Source: Nocardioides alkalitolerans DSM 16699 (GTDB taxonomy: Bacteria; Actinomycetota; Actinomycetes; Propionibacteriales; Nocardioidaceae). Taken from it: 64,000 nt of DNA. This document shows, in pieces, positions 24,634 to 32,336 of this stretch. How positions within the stretch are numbered: the stretch's first letter is position 1; each line of letters starts with the position of its first letter. The translations under genes and the position numbers were made by a program. A model generated the notes under the pieces. It ran no database searches and was not told the origin of the DNA. It worked only from the letters and a program-made list of their open reading frames with translations. Location: the NCBI RefSeq assembly GCF_000426525.1, contig NZ_AUFN01000011.1, forward strand, positions 62,001 to 126,000. The letters run 5' to 3'.

Positions 24634-27600
24634 GTGCACATCACCTACCCACCCCAGCTGCCGGTCTCGGCGCGTCGCGACGACATCGCGGCGGCGATCC
24701 GCGACCACCAGGTCGTCGTCGTCGCGGGCGAGACCGGGTCGGGCAAGACGACCCAGCTGCCGAAGATCTGCCTCGAGCTGGGGCGCGGCCAGCGCACCGA
24801 GCACGTGGGGCGCGACGGGAAGAAGCGCACCCGGGGCGGCCTGATCGGCCACACCCAGCCCCGCCGGATCGCCGCACGCTCGGTGGCCGAGCGCATCGCC
24901 GAGGAGCTCGGCACCGAGCTGGGCGACGCCGTCGGCTACCAGGTGCGGTTCACCGACAAGACATCGCGCCAGAGCCGGGTCAAGCTGATGACCGACGGCA
25001 TCCTGCTGGCCGAGCTGCAGCGCGACCGCGACCTCAAGAAGTACGACACGATCATCATCGACGAGGCCCACGAGCGCAGCCTCAACATCGACTTCCTGCT
25101 CGGCTACCTCCGGCGGCTGCTGCCGCGCCGGCCCGACCTGAAGCTGATCATCACCTCCGCCACGATCGACCCGCAGCGCTTCGCGGAGCACTTCGCCGAC
25201 CGGTCCGGGACGCCCGCGCCGATCATCGAGGTGTCGGGCCGCACCTTCCCGGTCGAGGTCCGCTACCGCCCGCTCGTCGAGCTGCCCGAGGCCGACGAGG
25301 AGGGCGAGCCGATCGTCCGCGACCAGACCGAGGCGATCGTCGACGCCGTCCGCGAGCTGTCGACGGAGGGCCCGGGCGACGTGCTCGTCTTCCTGCCGGG
25401 CGAGCGCGAGATCCGCGACACCGCCGAGGCGCTGGGCGAGCTGGCCGCCGTCCAGGGGCCCCGCGGCGTCGACGTGCTGCCGCTCTACTCCCGCCTCTCG
25501 GCCACCGAGCAGCACCGCGTGTTCTCCCCGTCGGGGTCGCGCCGCCGGGTGGTGCTCGCCACCAACGTCGCCGAGACCTCGCTGACGGTGCCGGGCATCC
25601 GGTACGTCGTCGACTCGGGCGTCGCGCGCATCTCGCGCTACTCCGCGCGCACCAAGGTGCAGCGCCTGCCCGTCGAGCCGATCAGCCAGGCCAGCGCCAA
25701 CCAGCGCTCGGGCCGCTGCGGCCGCGTCGCCGCCGGGGTCGCGATCCGCCTCTACTCCGAGGAGGACTACGAGGCCCGTCCCGAGTTCACCGACCCGGAG
25801 ATCCTCCGCACCAACCTCGCCAGCGTCATCCTCCAGATGACGAGCCTCGGCCTCGGTGAGGTCGGCCGGTTCCCGTTCGTCGAGCCGCCCGACCGCCGCA
25901 ACGTCACCGCCGGCGTGCAGCTGCTCGAGGAGCTCGGGGCCCTGGAGGTCGAGGAGCCGCGGCCCGGCGCCCGCCCCGGTCCCCGTCTCACGACGCTGGG
26001 CCGCCGCCTCGCCCGGCTGCCGATCGACCCGCGCCTGGCCCGGATGATCCTCGAGGCCGAGCGCCTCGGCTGCGTGCGCGAGGTCGTCGTCATCGCCGCC
26101 GCGCTGAGCCTCCAGGACCCCCGCGAGCGCCCGGCCGAGCAGCAGGCGCAGGCCGACCAGGCCCACGCGCGCTACAAGGACCCCTCCGGCGACTTCCTCA
26201 CCTGGCTCAACCTCTGGCGCCACCTCAAGGAGCAGCAGCGCGAGCTCTCCGGCAGCGCGTTCCGCCGCATGTGCAAGGCGGAGTTCCTCAACTACCTCCG
26301 CGTGCGCGAGTGGCAGGACTTCGAGGCCCAGCTGCGCCAGGTCTGCAAGGAGATGGACGTCCAGGTCGGCGCCCCCGCCGACGCTCCCGACGCCGACGGC
26401 ATCCACCAGGCCCTCCTGTCGGGGCTGCTGAGCCAGATCGGCATGCTCGAGGAGCGGGAGAAGGAGGCGCCGAAGGGCAAGCGCCCCGGCGCCCGCGAGT
26501 ACCTGGGCGCACGCGGCGCGAAGTTCGCGATCTTCCCGGGCAGCGTGCTGAAGGGGAGGAACCCGCCGTTCCTCATGGCCGCCGAGCTCGTCGAGACCGG
26601 GCGGCTGTGGGCGCGCCAGGCCGCCGCCATCGACCCCGCCTGGGCGGAGCGCATCGGCGCCCACGTCGTGAAGCGCACCTACTCCGAGCCCCGGTGGTCG
26701 AAGAAGCGCGGCAGCGTCGTCGCGACCGAGCGCGTGACCCTGTACGGCGTCCCGATCGTCACCGACCGCACGGTGCAGTACGGCCGCATCGACGCCCCGC
26801 TGAGCCGCGAGCTGTTCCTGCGCCACGCGCTCGTGTACGGCGAGTGGGGCGCCGCCGAGACCGGCCGCCACCGGTTCCTCGTCGAGAACCAGCAGCTGCT
26901 CGCCGAGGCGGAGGAGTTGGAGCACCGCGCCCGACGCCGCGACATCGTGGTCGACGAGCACACCCTCTTCGACTTCTACGACGCCCGGGTGCCCGCCGAC
27001 GTCGTGAGCGCGGCCCACTTCGACCAGTGGTGGAAGCGCGAGCGGCAGAAGCGACCGCGCCTCCTGGTCTTCGACCCCGCGATGCTCACGCACGACACGG
27101 CGGAGACCATCGGCGCCCACGACTACCCGGAGCAGTGGGTCGGCACGGGCACGGCGGGCAGCCACCTCACCTTCCCGATCAGCTACCACTTCGAGCCCGG
27201 CTCCGACGACGACGGCCTGACCATCGACGTACCCGTGGCCACGCTCAACCAGCTCGAGCCCGGCGACTTCTCCTGGAACGTGCCGGGCATGCGCGAGGAG
27301 CTGGTGACGTCGCTCATCCGGTCGCTGCCGAAGAACCTGCGCACCTCGCTCGTGCCGGCACCCGACCACGCGCGCACCTTCCTGGCCCAGACGCCGCCGG
27401 GGGAGGAGCCGCTGCTCGACGCGCTCGAGCGCTACGCCCGCTCCACCACCGGCACGCTGGTGCCGCGCGAGGCGTGGGACTGGTCGAAGGTCGCACCCCA
27501 CCTGCGCCCCACCTTCCGCGTGGTGGGCGACGACGGCGCCGTGGTCGCGCGCGGCAAGGACCTCGTCGTGCTCGCCGAGCCGCTGCGGCCCTCGCTCGAG

Positions 27601-28515
27601 CAGGCCATCGCCGACGTCGCCGCCGACGCGGGCCACACCGTCACGGGCGCGACCACCTGGGTGTTCGGCACGATCGAGACGTCCTTCACCCAGCAGCGCG
27701 CGGGCCACGAGGTGCGCGGGTTCCCGACCCTCGACGACGAGGGCGCCACCGTGGGGCTGCGGGTGGTCGGATCGGCCGACGAGCAGGAGGCGCGGCACCG
27801 TCTGGGCGTCCGCCGCCTGCTGCTGCTCGCCGTGAGCGAGGAGCAGCCCGGACTGGTCAAGCGGGTGGCCGACGGGCTGAGCACCACCGACAAGCTGGGG
27901 CTCGTCGGCTCGCCGTACGGGAGCATCGCCGACCTCATCGCCGACGCCCGCGCCGCCGCGGTCGGCGAGGCGGTCGACGCGCGCCCGGCGGTGCGGGACG
28001 AGGCGTCGTACGACGCGCTGCTCGCCGTCGTGCGCCGCGACCTCGAGGCCCGGGTCCGGGGCGTGGTCGCCGACGTGGTGCGCGCCCTGGCCGCCCACCG
28101 GGCCGTCGACAAGCGCCTCACCGGCCGCGCCGACATGCAGCTGCTGACCTCGCTCGCCGACCTCAAGGCGCAGCTCGCCCGGCTGGTCGGCCCCGGCTTC
28201 GTCGCCGAGGCCGGGCCCACGCAGCTGCGTCGCTACCCGACGTACCTGCGGGCCATGGAGGAGCGCCACGAGCGCCTCGTCACCGGCGGCAACCAGGCGG
28301 TGTCGCGCGACCGTCAGCTGATGGCGCAGATCGGCGACCTGCAGGACTCCTACGCGCACCAGCTCGCGGCGCTGCCGGCCGGGCGTCCGCCCGGCGCGGC
28401 GCTGCGCTCGGTGCGCTGGATGCTCGAGGAGTACCGGGTCTCTCTGTGGGCCCAGCAGCTCGGCACGGCCCACCCGGTGAGCGACGCCCGCATCCGCAAG
28501 GCGCTCACGGGCTGA
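24634..28515 (+). CDS. hrpA: DEAH-box ATP-dependent RNA helicase HrpA
   Basis: 1293-residue helicase, full length for HrpA (about 1300). Motifs in order: Walker A GETGSGKTTQ (about 34), TQPRRIAA, DEAH in IIIDEAHERS (about 146), SATI (about 177), then the C-terminal helicase lobe with ATNVAETSLT and QRSGRCGR. The HA2/ratchet region and long C-terminal domain follow. It unwinds RNA or RNA-protein complexes in the cytoplasm. GTG 24634 is the last good start before the conserved core. It is convergent with the DUF3558-like lipoprotein, 4 bp apart. The 1887-residue antisense frame across this gene is a GC-skew artefact. Confidence 0.95.
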   Translation: MHITYPPQLPVSARRDDIAAAIRDHQVVVVAGETGSGKTTQLPKICLELGRGQRTEHVGRDGKKRTRGGLIGHTQPRRIAARSVAERIAEELGTELGDAVGYQVRFTDKTSRQSRVKLMTDGILLAELQRDRDLKKYDTIIIDEAHERSLNIDFLLGYLRRLLPRRPDLKLIITSATIDPQRFAEHFADRSGTPAPIIEVSGRTFPVEVRYRPLVELPEADEEGEPIVRDQTEAIVDAVRELSTEGPGDVLVFLPGEREIRDTAEALGELAAVQGPRGVDVLPLYSRLSATEQHRVFSPSGSRRRVVLATNVAETSLTVPGIRYVVDSGVARISRYSARTKVQRLPVEPISQASANQRSGRCGRVAAGVAIRLYSEEDYEARPEFTDPEILRTNLASVILQMTSLGLGEVGRFPFVEPPDRRNVTAGVQLLEELGALEVEEPRPGARPGPRLTTLGRRLARLPIDPRLARMILEAERLGCVREVVVIAAALSLQDPRERPAEQQAQADQAHARYKDPSGDFLTWLNLWRHLKEQQRELSGSAFRRMCKAEFLNYLRVREWQDFEAQLRQVCKEMDVQVGAPADAPDADGIHQALLSGLLSQIGMLEEREKEAPKGKRPGAREYLGARGAKFAIFPGSVLKGRNPPFLMAAELVETGRLWARQAAAIDPAWAERIGAHVVKRTYSEPRWSKKRGSVVATERVTLYGVPIVTDRTVQYGRIDAPLSRELFLRHALVYGEWGAAETGRHRFLVENQQLLAEAEELEHRARRRDIVVDEHTLFDFYDARVPADVVSAAHFDQWWKRERQKRPRLLVFDPAMLTHDTAETIGAHDYPEQWVGTGTAGSHLTFPISYHFEPGSDDDGLTIDVPVATLNQLEPGDFSWNVPGMREELVTSLIRSLPKNLRTSLVPAPDHARTFLAQTPPGEEPLLDALERYARSTTGTLVPREAWDWSKVAPHLRPTFRVVGDDGAVVARGKDLVVLAEPLRPSLEQAIADVAADAGHTVTGATTWVFGTIETSFTQQRAGHEVRGFPTLDDEGATVGLRVVGSADEQEARHRLGVRRLLLLAVSEEQPGLVKRVADGLSTTDKLGLVGSPYGSIADLIADARAAAVGEAVDARPAVRDEASYDALLAVVRRDLEARVRGVVADVVRALAAHRAVDKRLTGRADMQLLTSLADLKAQLARLVGPGFVAEAGPTQLRRYPTYLRAMEERHERLVTGGNQAVSRDRQLMAQIGDLQDSYAHQLAALPAGRPPGAALRSVRWMLEEYRVSLWAQQLGTAHPVSDARIRKALTG

Positions 28516-28519
28516 GCCC

Positions 28520-29080
28520 TCACCCGACGCGGTCGAGCACCGCCTGCGCGGTGGGCGCCGCGACCTCGCTGCAGAAGGTGGTGTCGTCGACGCCGTCGGG
28601 CACGAGGTCGGAGGACGCCCGCGCGTCGAGCTGCACCCACGCGGGCTCGGCCTCGACGTCGACGAGGCACGACGTGGCCGTCTGGGAGGTCACGTAGCCG
28701 GCGGCGTCGCCCACGGTGAGGGCGTCGCCGCCCTGCTGGACCTCCGGCGCCGGCGGCGCCCAGAGCATCACGCGCACCGACGCGAACCCGTCGGCGCCCT
28801 CCCACACGCAGCCCGGGCGACCGTCCGCGCTGTCGTCGACGCCCGGGGTCGCGGGGTCCTCCAGGTACGGCGCGAGGTCGTCGGCCGTCAGCAGCGTGCA
28901 GGCGTCGACCGTCCGCCAGTCGTCGCCGGCCGCGGCGTCGGAGGTGGTGCCGGCGTCGGTCCCGGCGTCGGTCCCGGAGTCGTCGCCGGTGCCGCTCCCG
29001 CAGGCGCTCAGGACGGCGACGAGCAGCACGCCCGCCGCCGTGCGGGTGCCGGTCCGGAGGTGGTTCCTCGTCGTACGCAT
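28520..29080 (-). CDS. DUF3558-like lipoprotein
   Basis: 186-residue lipoprotein: signal peptide with lipobox LSAC (Cys about 27), a Thr/Asp/Gly linker, then a domain starting VDACTLLTADDLAPYL and containing GCVWEG and further cysteines. That domain pattern (DPCxLLTxxD...CxW) is DUF3558. It would sit on the outer face of the cytoplasmic membrane. Function is unknown. ATG 29080 is chosen because it starts the signal peptide; the frame is open further upstream. Confidence 0.82.
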   Translation of the reverse strand: MRTTRNHLRTGTRTAAGVLLVAVLSACGSGTGDDSGTDAGTDAGTTSDAAAGDDWRTVDACTLLTADDLAPYLEDPATPGVDDSADGRPGCVWEGADGFASVRVMLWAPPAPEVQQGGDALTVGDAAGYVTSQTATSCLVDVEAEPAWVQLDARASSDLVPDGVDDTTFCSEVAAPTAQAVLDRVG

Positions 29081-29099
29081 GGCAGGGGTCGTGCCCGCT

Positions 29100-29114
29100 C
29101 GGACGGCGTCCGAA
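29100..29114. promoter_or_regulatory. inverted repeat between lipoprotein and WXG-type genes
   Basis: TCGGAC and GTCCGA with a 3-bp spacer, 20 bp before the DUF3558-like start. It may be an operator for that gene; the rest of 29081-29258 shows only more GC-rich palindromes (GACGGGCCCGTC near 29140) and the 29259 ribosome-binding site. Confidence 0.25.
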
Positions 29115-29258
29115 CCCCCGAGGGGCGGACCGGACGGGACGGGCCCGTCCGTTTCGCGACGCGTCGGCGTGGGCAGGCCTCCCCACCACACACGACCACC
29201 CGGCACGACCCGGCCGGCCTCGGGGCCGACCGTGCGGACGAGAGAGGAAGGACGCGCC

Positions 29259-30401
29259 ATGGGCGAGAGCTTTCACGTGGAGGAGGAGCACCTCGCGGGC
29301 TTCGCGGTGCTCTGCAGCGACCTGTCGCTGCAGACGGCGAGCGTGATGGGGCACGTCCTCAACGAGGCGAAGGCCGAGTCCGGCTTCACCGGGCTGATGG
29401 AGCTCGTGAAGCCCGCCGTCGACGAGTACGCGCACCTGACCGGCGTCCGGATCGCCAACCGCGTCGACCTGCTCACGGCCATGGGGACGGAGCTCAACCG
29501 CGCGGCGTGGGACTACTCGGGGGCCGACCGGAAGTCCTACGAGGAGATCTCGCCGATCATGCCGGGCCAGGTCACCGGCTACAAGGACTTCCCGGGCCCG
29601 GTGGGCTACCCCGCGGGCACCGCCCCGTCGCTGGACGCGCCCGCGCTCGAGGAGGCCGACATCCGCGGCATCCTCGACGACGTGGGCGGCTCGATCAACG
29701 CGGTCGACGACGCCATCGCGTTCATCACGGGCTGGAGCCCGGTCACCGAGCTGGTCACGCCGATGTCGGGCAACTGGAACGCGCTCTCCCGGGCCGGCAC
29801 CGTGCTCGAGCAGACCGGTGACGGCGCCGAGCAGGTGGCGACGAACCTGACCACGCAGCTGGCCCCGCTCGGCGGCCACTGGGACGGCGGAGCGGCGCTG
29901 GCCTTCGACTCCTACGCCGCCCGGGTCGCTGCCGCCCTCGACATCGAGGGCCCGATCAACCGGCTCGTCGGCTTCGTCTACACCACCGTCGCGGCCGAGT
30001 TCGAGCGCGTGGCGACCTTCATGGTCGGGGCGCTCAAGGACGCGGTCGACAAGATCGTCCAGGCCGCGGCGACCGCGTGGATCCCGGGTGCCGGCTGGAT
30101 CAAGATCATCGACGCGGTCCGCAAGGCCATCGAGATCATCCAGGAGGCCAAGGACCTCATCGACAGCCTCATGACCGTGGTCGAGCAGGTGAACACGGTG
30201 GTGGAGGCGGCCCAGGACCCGATCGGCTTCGTCCAGGGCCAGGTCGAGGAGCAGCTGGCCCCGCTCATCGAGGCCGCCGAGGCCGCGGGCACCGCCGTCG
30301 ACATCGGCTCCGACCTCATCCAGGTCACCGACCCGTCCGGGCTCACCGACGTGCCCACCGAGGACTACGGCGTCGGAGCGAACCCCCGGAGGAACGGATG
30401 A
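29259..30401 (+). CDS. WXG100-like/type VII-secretion-like protein
   Basis: 380-residue, largely helical protein. The N-terminal 95 residues (SFHVEEEHLAGFAVLCSDL...) resemble EspC-type T7SS substrates. A second helical unit at about 150-240 carries a W-x-G turn (GGHWDGGAALAFDSYAARV), the hallmark of WXG100 hairpins. Then comes an amphipathic or weakly hydrophobic region (AAATAWIPGAGWIKIIDAVRKAIEII). No signal peptide. GAGAGGAAGG precedes ATG 29259. Its stop overlaps the next gene (ATGA). No ESX core gene lies in the window, so export by a remote system is inference. Confidence 0.7.
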   Translation: MGESFHVEEEHLAGFAVLCSDLSLQTASVMGHVLNEAKAESGFTGLMELVKPAVDEYAHLTGVRIANRVDLLTAMGTELNRAAWDYSGADRKSYEEISPIMPGQVTGYKDFPGPVGYPAGTAPSLDAPALEEADIRGILDDVGGSINAVDDAIAFITGWSPVTELVTPMSGNWNALSRAGTVLEQTGDGAEQVATNLTTQLAPLGGHWDGGAALAFDSYAARVAAALDIEGPINRLVGFVYTTVAAEFERVATFMVGALKDAVDKIVQAAATAWIPGAGWIKIIDAVRKAIEIIQEAKDLIDSLMTVVEQVNTVVEAAQDPIGFVQGQVEEQLAPLIEAAEAAGTAVDIGSDLIQVTDPSGLTDVPTEDYGVGANPRRNG

Positions 30402-30841
30402 GCCCCGTGAAGCAGCCCGGCGAACGCCCCTACGTGCCGCCCCACATGGAGGCGGCGATGCGCTCCTTCGACGACGCCCTGAGCTCGTTCCGCACCCGGA
30501 TGGCCCGGGTGGAGCAGCTGGAGATGCCGGAGAGCGAGCGCGTCGACCCCGAGGACCTGGCCCGGGCTGCCGCGCGCCCCGACGCCCCGCCGCAGCTGAA
30601 GGCGGTGGCGACCGCCGTCGCGGAGGGCCGCTGCACCTGGGACGACGTGCTCAAGGGCCGCACCAGCCTGGCGCCGGAGATCGCCGAGCTGTTCGCGGCC
30701 AGCGGGCCGGGCATCGAGGCGCGCCTGCGCGAGGCGGAGCACGAGGAGGCCGCCGGTCGGGCCGAGGCGGACGAGGCGGCCGCGGTCGCGGCGGCCGAGG
30801 CGGAGCGCGACCGGATGCGGCCCTGGTTGGACGGCCGCTGA
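30398..30841 (+). CDS. hypothetical protein coupled to the WXG-like gene
   Basis: 147 residues, not recognised. An N-terminal helix region (MEAAMRSFDDALSSFRTRM), a middle segment (QLKAVATAVAEGRCTWDDVLKGR) and a charged Glu/Ala coiled-coil-like C-terminus ending ERDRMRPWLDGR. The start overlaps the preceding stop by 4 bp, so it is co-translated. It could be a chaperone or partner for the WXG-like protein, as small partners are common in such loci; there is no direct sequence support. Confidence 0.7.
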   Translation: MSPVKQPGERPYVPPHMEAAMRSFDDALSSFRTRMARVEQLEMPESERVDPEDLARAAARPDAPPQLKAVATAVAEGRCTWDDVLKGRTSLAPEIAELFAASGPGIEARLREAEHEEAAGRAEADEAAAVAAAEAERDRMRPWLDGR

Positions 30842-30917
30842 ACGCGACGCGGGGACGCGGCGGGGGAGGTGGCGGCGACGTGGCGGCGACGTGGCGGCCA
30901 CCCCCTCGGGTGCCTCG

Positions 30918-30923
30918 TAGGCT
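30918..30923 (+). promoter_or_regulatory. leaderless -10 box of the 30930 gene
   Basis: TAGGCT is 6 nt from the GTG at 30930, and no Shine-Dalgarno is present. Confidence 0.5.
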
Positions 30924-30929
30924 GAGCCG

Positions 30930-31532
30930 GTGAACGACGACCCCCGACGTCACCACCGTCCGACCCGACCGGGTGCGGCGTTCTTCGACGCCCGCACCAG
31001 TGGTCCCGACCCCGCCGAGGTCTCCGCCGCGGCCGACCGTGCCGCCACCCTGCTCGTGCGAGGCGCCCGCGACGCCGGCGATGCGCAGGTCTCGGACCGC
31101 GTCGTGCGCCTCGCCGACACCGAGGGCCTCGAGACCCTGGCCGAGCTGTGGTCGGGCGCGTCCCCGGACTCGCTCGCCGGCTGCCTCTGGCGCCTCTACG
31201 TGCTGCGCTCCTGGGTGTACGCCGACCCGGTCGGCGCCGCCCGGCAGTTCGACGTCGGCCGCACCCACGCCCCGGTCGCCCGGGTCGTGGCGGGCGTCGC
31301 CGAGCCGCCGGGGCCCGACGAGCTGCGCCGGATGATCGACGACGTGCTGCGCGGCATCGCCGAGCGCGAGTTCGCCGACGTGCTGCTGCGGGCGGCGGCG
31401 TTCGCGCGGGTCGTGGCCGCCGGCCGTGCCGGGCTGGAGGCCGTCGGCGACCTCGAGACGGAGCGCATGCTGACCCTCTCCGAGCAGCTGGAGCACGCCG
31501 CCCTGGCCGAGCTGGACGACCCGCTGGTCTGA
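30930..31532 (+). CDS. conserved-looking actinobacterial protein of unknown function
   Basis: 200 residues, soluble and helical. Central segment LETLAELWSGASPDSLAGCLWRLYVLRSWV and PPGPDELRRMIDDVLRGI look conserved in style, but I do not recognise the family. It has no signal or membrane segment. A leaderless promoter precedes the GTG start. It is followed by the candidate RNA gene and the PemK/MazF-like toxin, all on one strand; it does not look like a MazE-type antitoxin. Confidence 0.7.
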   Translation: MNDDPRRHHRPTRPGAAFFDARTSGPDPAEVSAAADRAATLLVRGARDAGDAQVSDRVVRLADTEGLETLAELWSGASPDSLAGCLWRLYVLRSWVYADPVGAARQFDVGRTHAPVARVVAGVAEPPGPDELRRMIDDVLRGIAEREFADVLLRAAAFARVVAAGRAGLEAVGDLETERMLTLSEQLEHAALAELDDPLV

Positions 31533-31568
31533 TCCTCCGGTCGGCGTGCGTCGTCACCGCCCCCGGCC

Positions 31569-31574
31569 TACAAT
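31569..31574 (+). promoter_or_regulatory. -10 box of candidate ncRNA
   Basis: TACAAT is close to consensus and places the start site near 31581, exactly where the long helix of the candidate RNA begins. No convincing -35. Confidence 0.45.
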
Positions 31575-31580
31575 CGGGAG

Positions 31581-31676
31581 AGCAGGTACGTCGGGCCGCG
31601 GCAGCCCCGGGTCCCAATTGAAGCCGCTTCGAGCGGCCACGCGCCGTGAGGCGCTCCCGGTCCGGCGTACCTGCCT
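31581..31676 (+). ncRNA. candidate structured RNA of about 95 nt
   Basis: A 16-bp helix pairs 31582-31597 with 31659-31674, unbroken, including two G-U wobbles (31591:31665 and 31595:31661). It encloses two perfect hairpins: GCCGC-TTCGA-GCGGC (31623-31637) and GCGCC-GTGA-GGCGC (a GNRA loop, 31641-31654). GCGGC at 31598-31602 can compete for the first hairpin strand, so a switch is possible. A TACAAT box ends 7 nt before the helix. I do not recognise it as SRP, 6C, tmRNA, tRNA or a riboswitch class. No reading frame in it looks coding. Confidence 0.5.
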
Positions 31677-31710
31677 CACGTTCCCCGCCCCGTCGCTCGG
31701 CCGGGCCTCG

Positions 31711-31729
31711 TCGTCGGCCCCGCCGACGA
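31711..31729. promoter_or_regulatory. inverted repeat between RNA candidate and PemK/MazF-like gene
   Basis: TCGTCGGC (31711-31718) and GCCGACGA (31722-31729) are perfect 8-bp arms with a 3-nt loop, 9 bp before the toxin gene's -10 box. It could be an operator or the terminator of the upstream RNA. Confidence 0.45.
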
Positions 31730-31737
31730 GCGGCGTC

Positions 31738-31743
31738 TACGCT
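31738..31743 (+). promoter_or_regulatory. leaderless -10 box of the PemK/MazF-like gene
   Basis: TACGCT is 7 nt from ATG 31751. Confidence 0.5.
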
Positions 31744-31750
31744 GCCCGGC

Positions 31751-32257
31751 ATGGCCGGCAACCCCCTCCTCCGCACCCTGCGGCGCGCCGCCGACGTCGT
31801 CCGACGTGCGCGCCCGACCTCCCGTCCCTCCCGTCCCGCCCGCCCCGGTGCTCCTGCGCGTCCCGGCGGCGGCGCCACCCCGTCGTACGCCCCGCGGGCC
31901 GACGGTCTGCCCGACCCCGGTGAGGTGGTGTGGGCCTGGGTGCCGTTCGAGGACGACCCGGCCCAGGGCAAGGACCGGCCGGTGCTGCTGCTCGCCCGCG
32001 ACGACGACGCCTGGCTCGGGCTGGGCCTCACGAGCAAGGACCACGACCGCGACACCGGTCGTCAGGCGGCCGCCGGACGCCACTGGATGGACGTCGGGAC
32101 CGGCGGCTGGGACCGCCAGGGCCGTCCCAGCGAGGTACGGCTCGACCGGCTGCTGCGGCTGCGCCCGGACGCGATCCGTCGGGAGGGGGCGGCCCTGCCG
32201 CGTCCCGTCTTCGACCGCGTCGTCGCGGCCGCCCGGGAGCACCACCGGTTGGCGTGA
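31751..32257 (+). CDS. PemK/MazF-family toxin-like protein, no antitoxin gene
   Basis: 168 residues. A basic, Pro/Arg-rich N-terminus (1-45) precedes a MazF-type fold (about 57-168). Recognisable parts are PGEVVWAWVPFEDDP, KDRPVLLLARDDDAWLGLGLTS and a C-terminal helix (RPVFDRVVAAAREHHRL). MazF proteins cleave mRNA at short motifs. No MazE-like gene is adjacent on either side. Solitary PemK-like proteins of this size are common in actinobacteria, so it may not be a classical toxin. Transcription looks leaderless. Confidence 0.8.
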   Translation: MAGNPLLRTLRRAADVVRRARPTSRPSRPARPGAPARPGGGATPSYAPRADGLPDPGEVVWAWVPFEDDPAQGKDRPVLLLARDDDAWLGLGLTSKDHDRDTGRQAAAGRHWMDVGTGGWDRQGRPSEVRLDRLLRLRPDAIRREGAALPRPVFDRVVAAAREHHRLA

Positions 32258-32336
32258 GCCTCGTCGTGACGACGCGTGCGGGGTCGGTATCGTGAGCGGG
32301 CGCCTCGAGGTCCGGGGGCAAGAGAGGAGCGCCTCC

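Noticed and set aside
22810..28473. 1887-codon open frame antisense to hrpA
   Set aside because: Composition is typical of the shadow frame of a GC-rich gene; the sense strand encodes an intact helicase with all motifs.
30930..31532. Antitoxin partner of the PemK/MazF-like gene
   Set aside because: At 200 residues with no DNA-binding signature and 218 bp away, it does not resemble MazE-type antitoxins.
31581..31676. SRP RNA, 6C RNA, tRNA or tmRNA fragment
   Set aside because: No GGAAG-type SRP core, no runs of six C, no T-loop or anticodon arm; left as an unassigned structured RNA.
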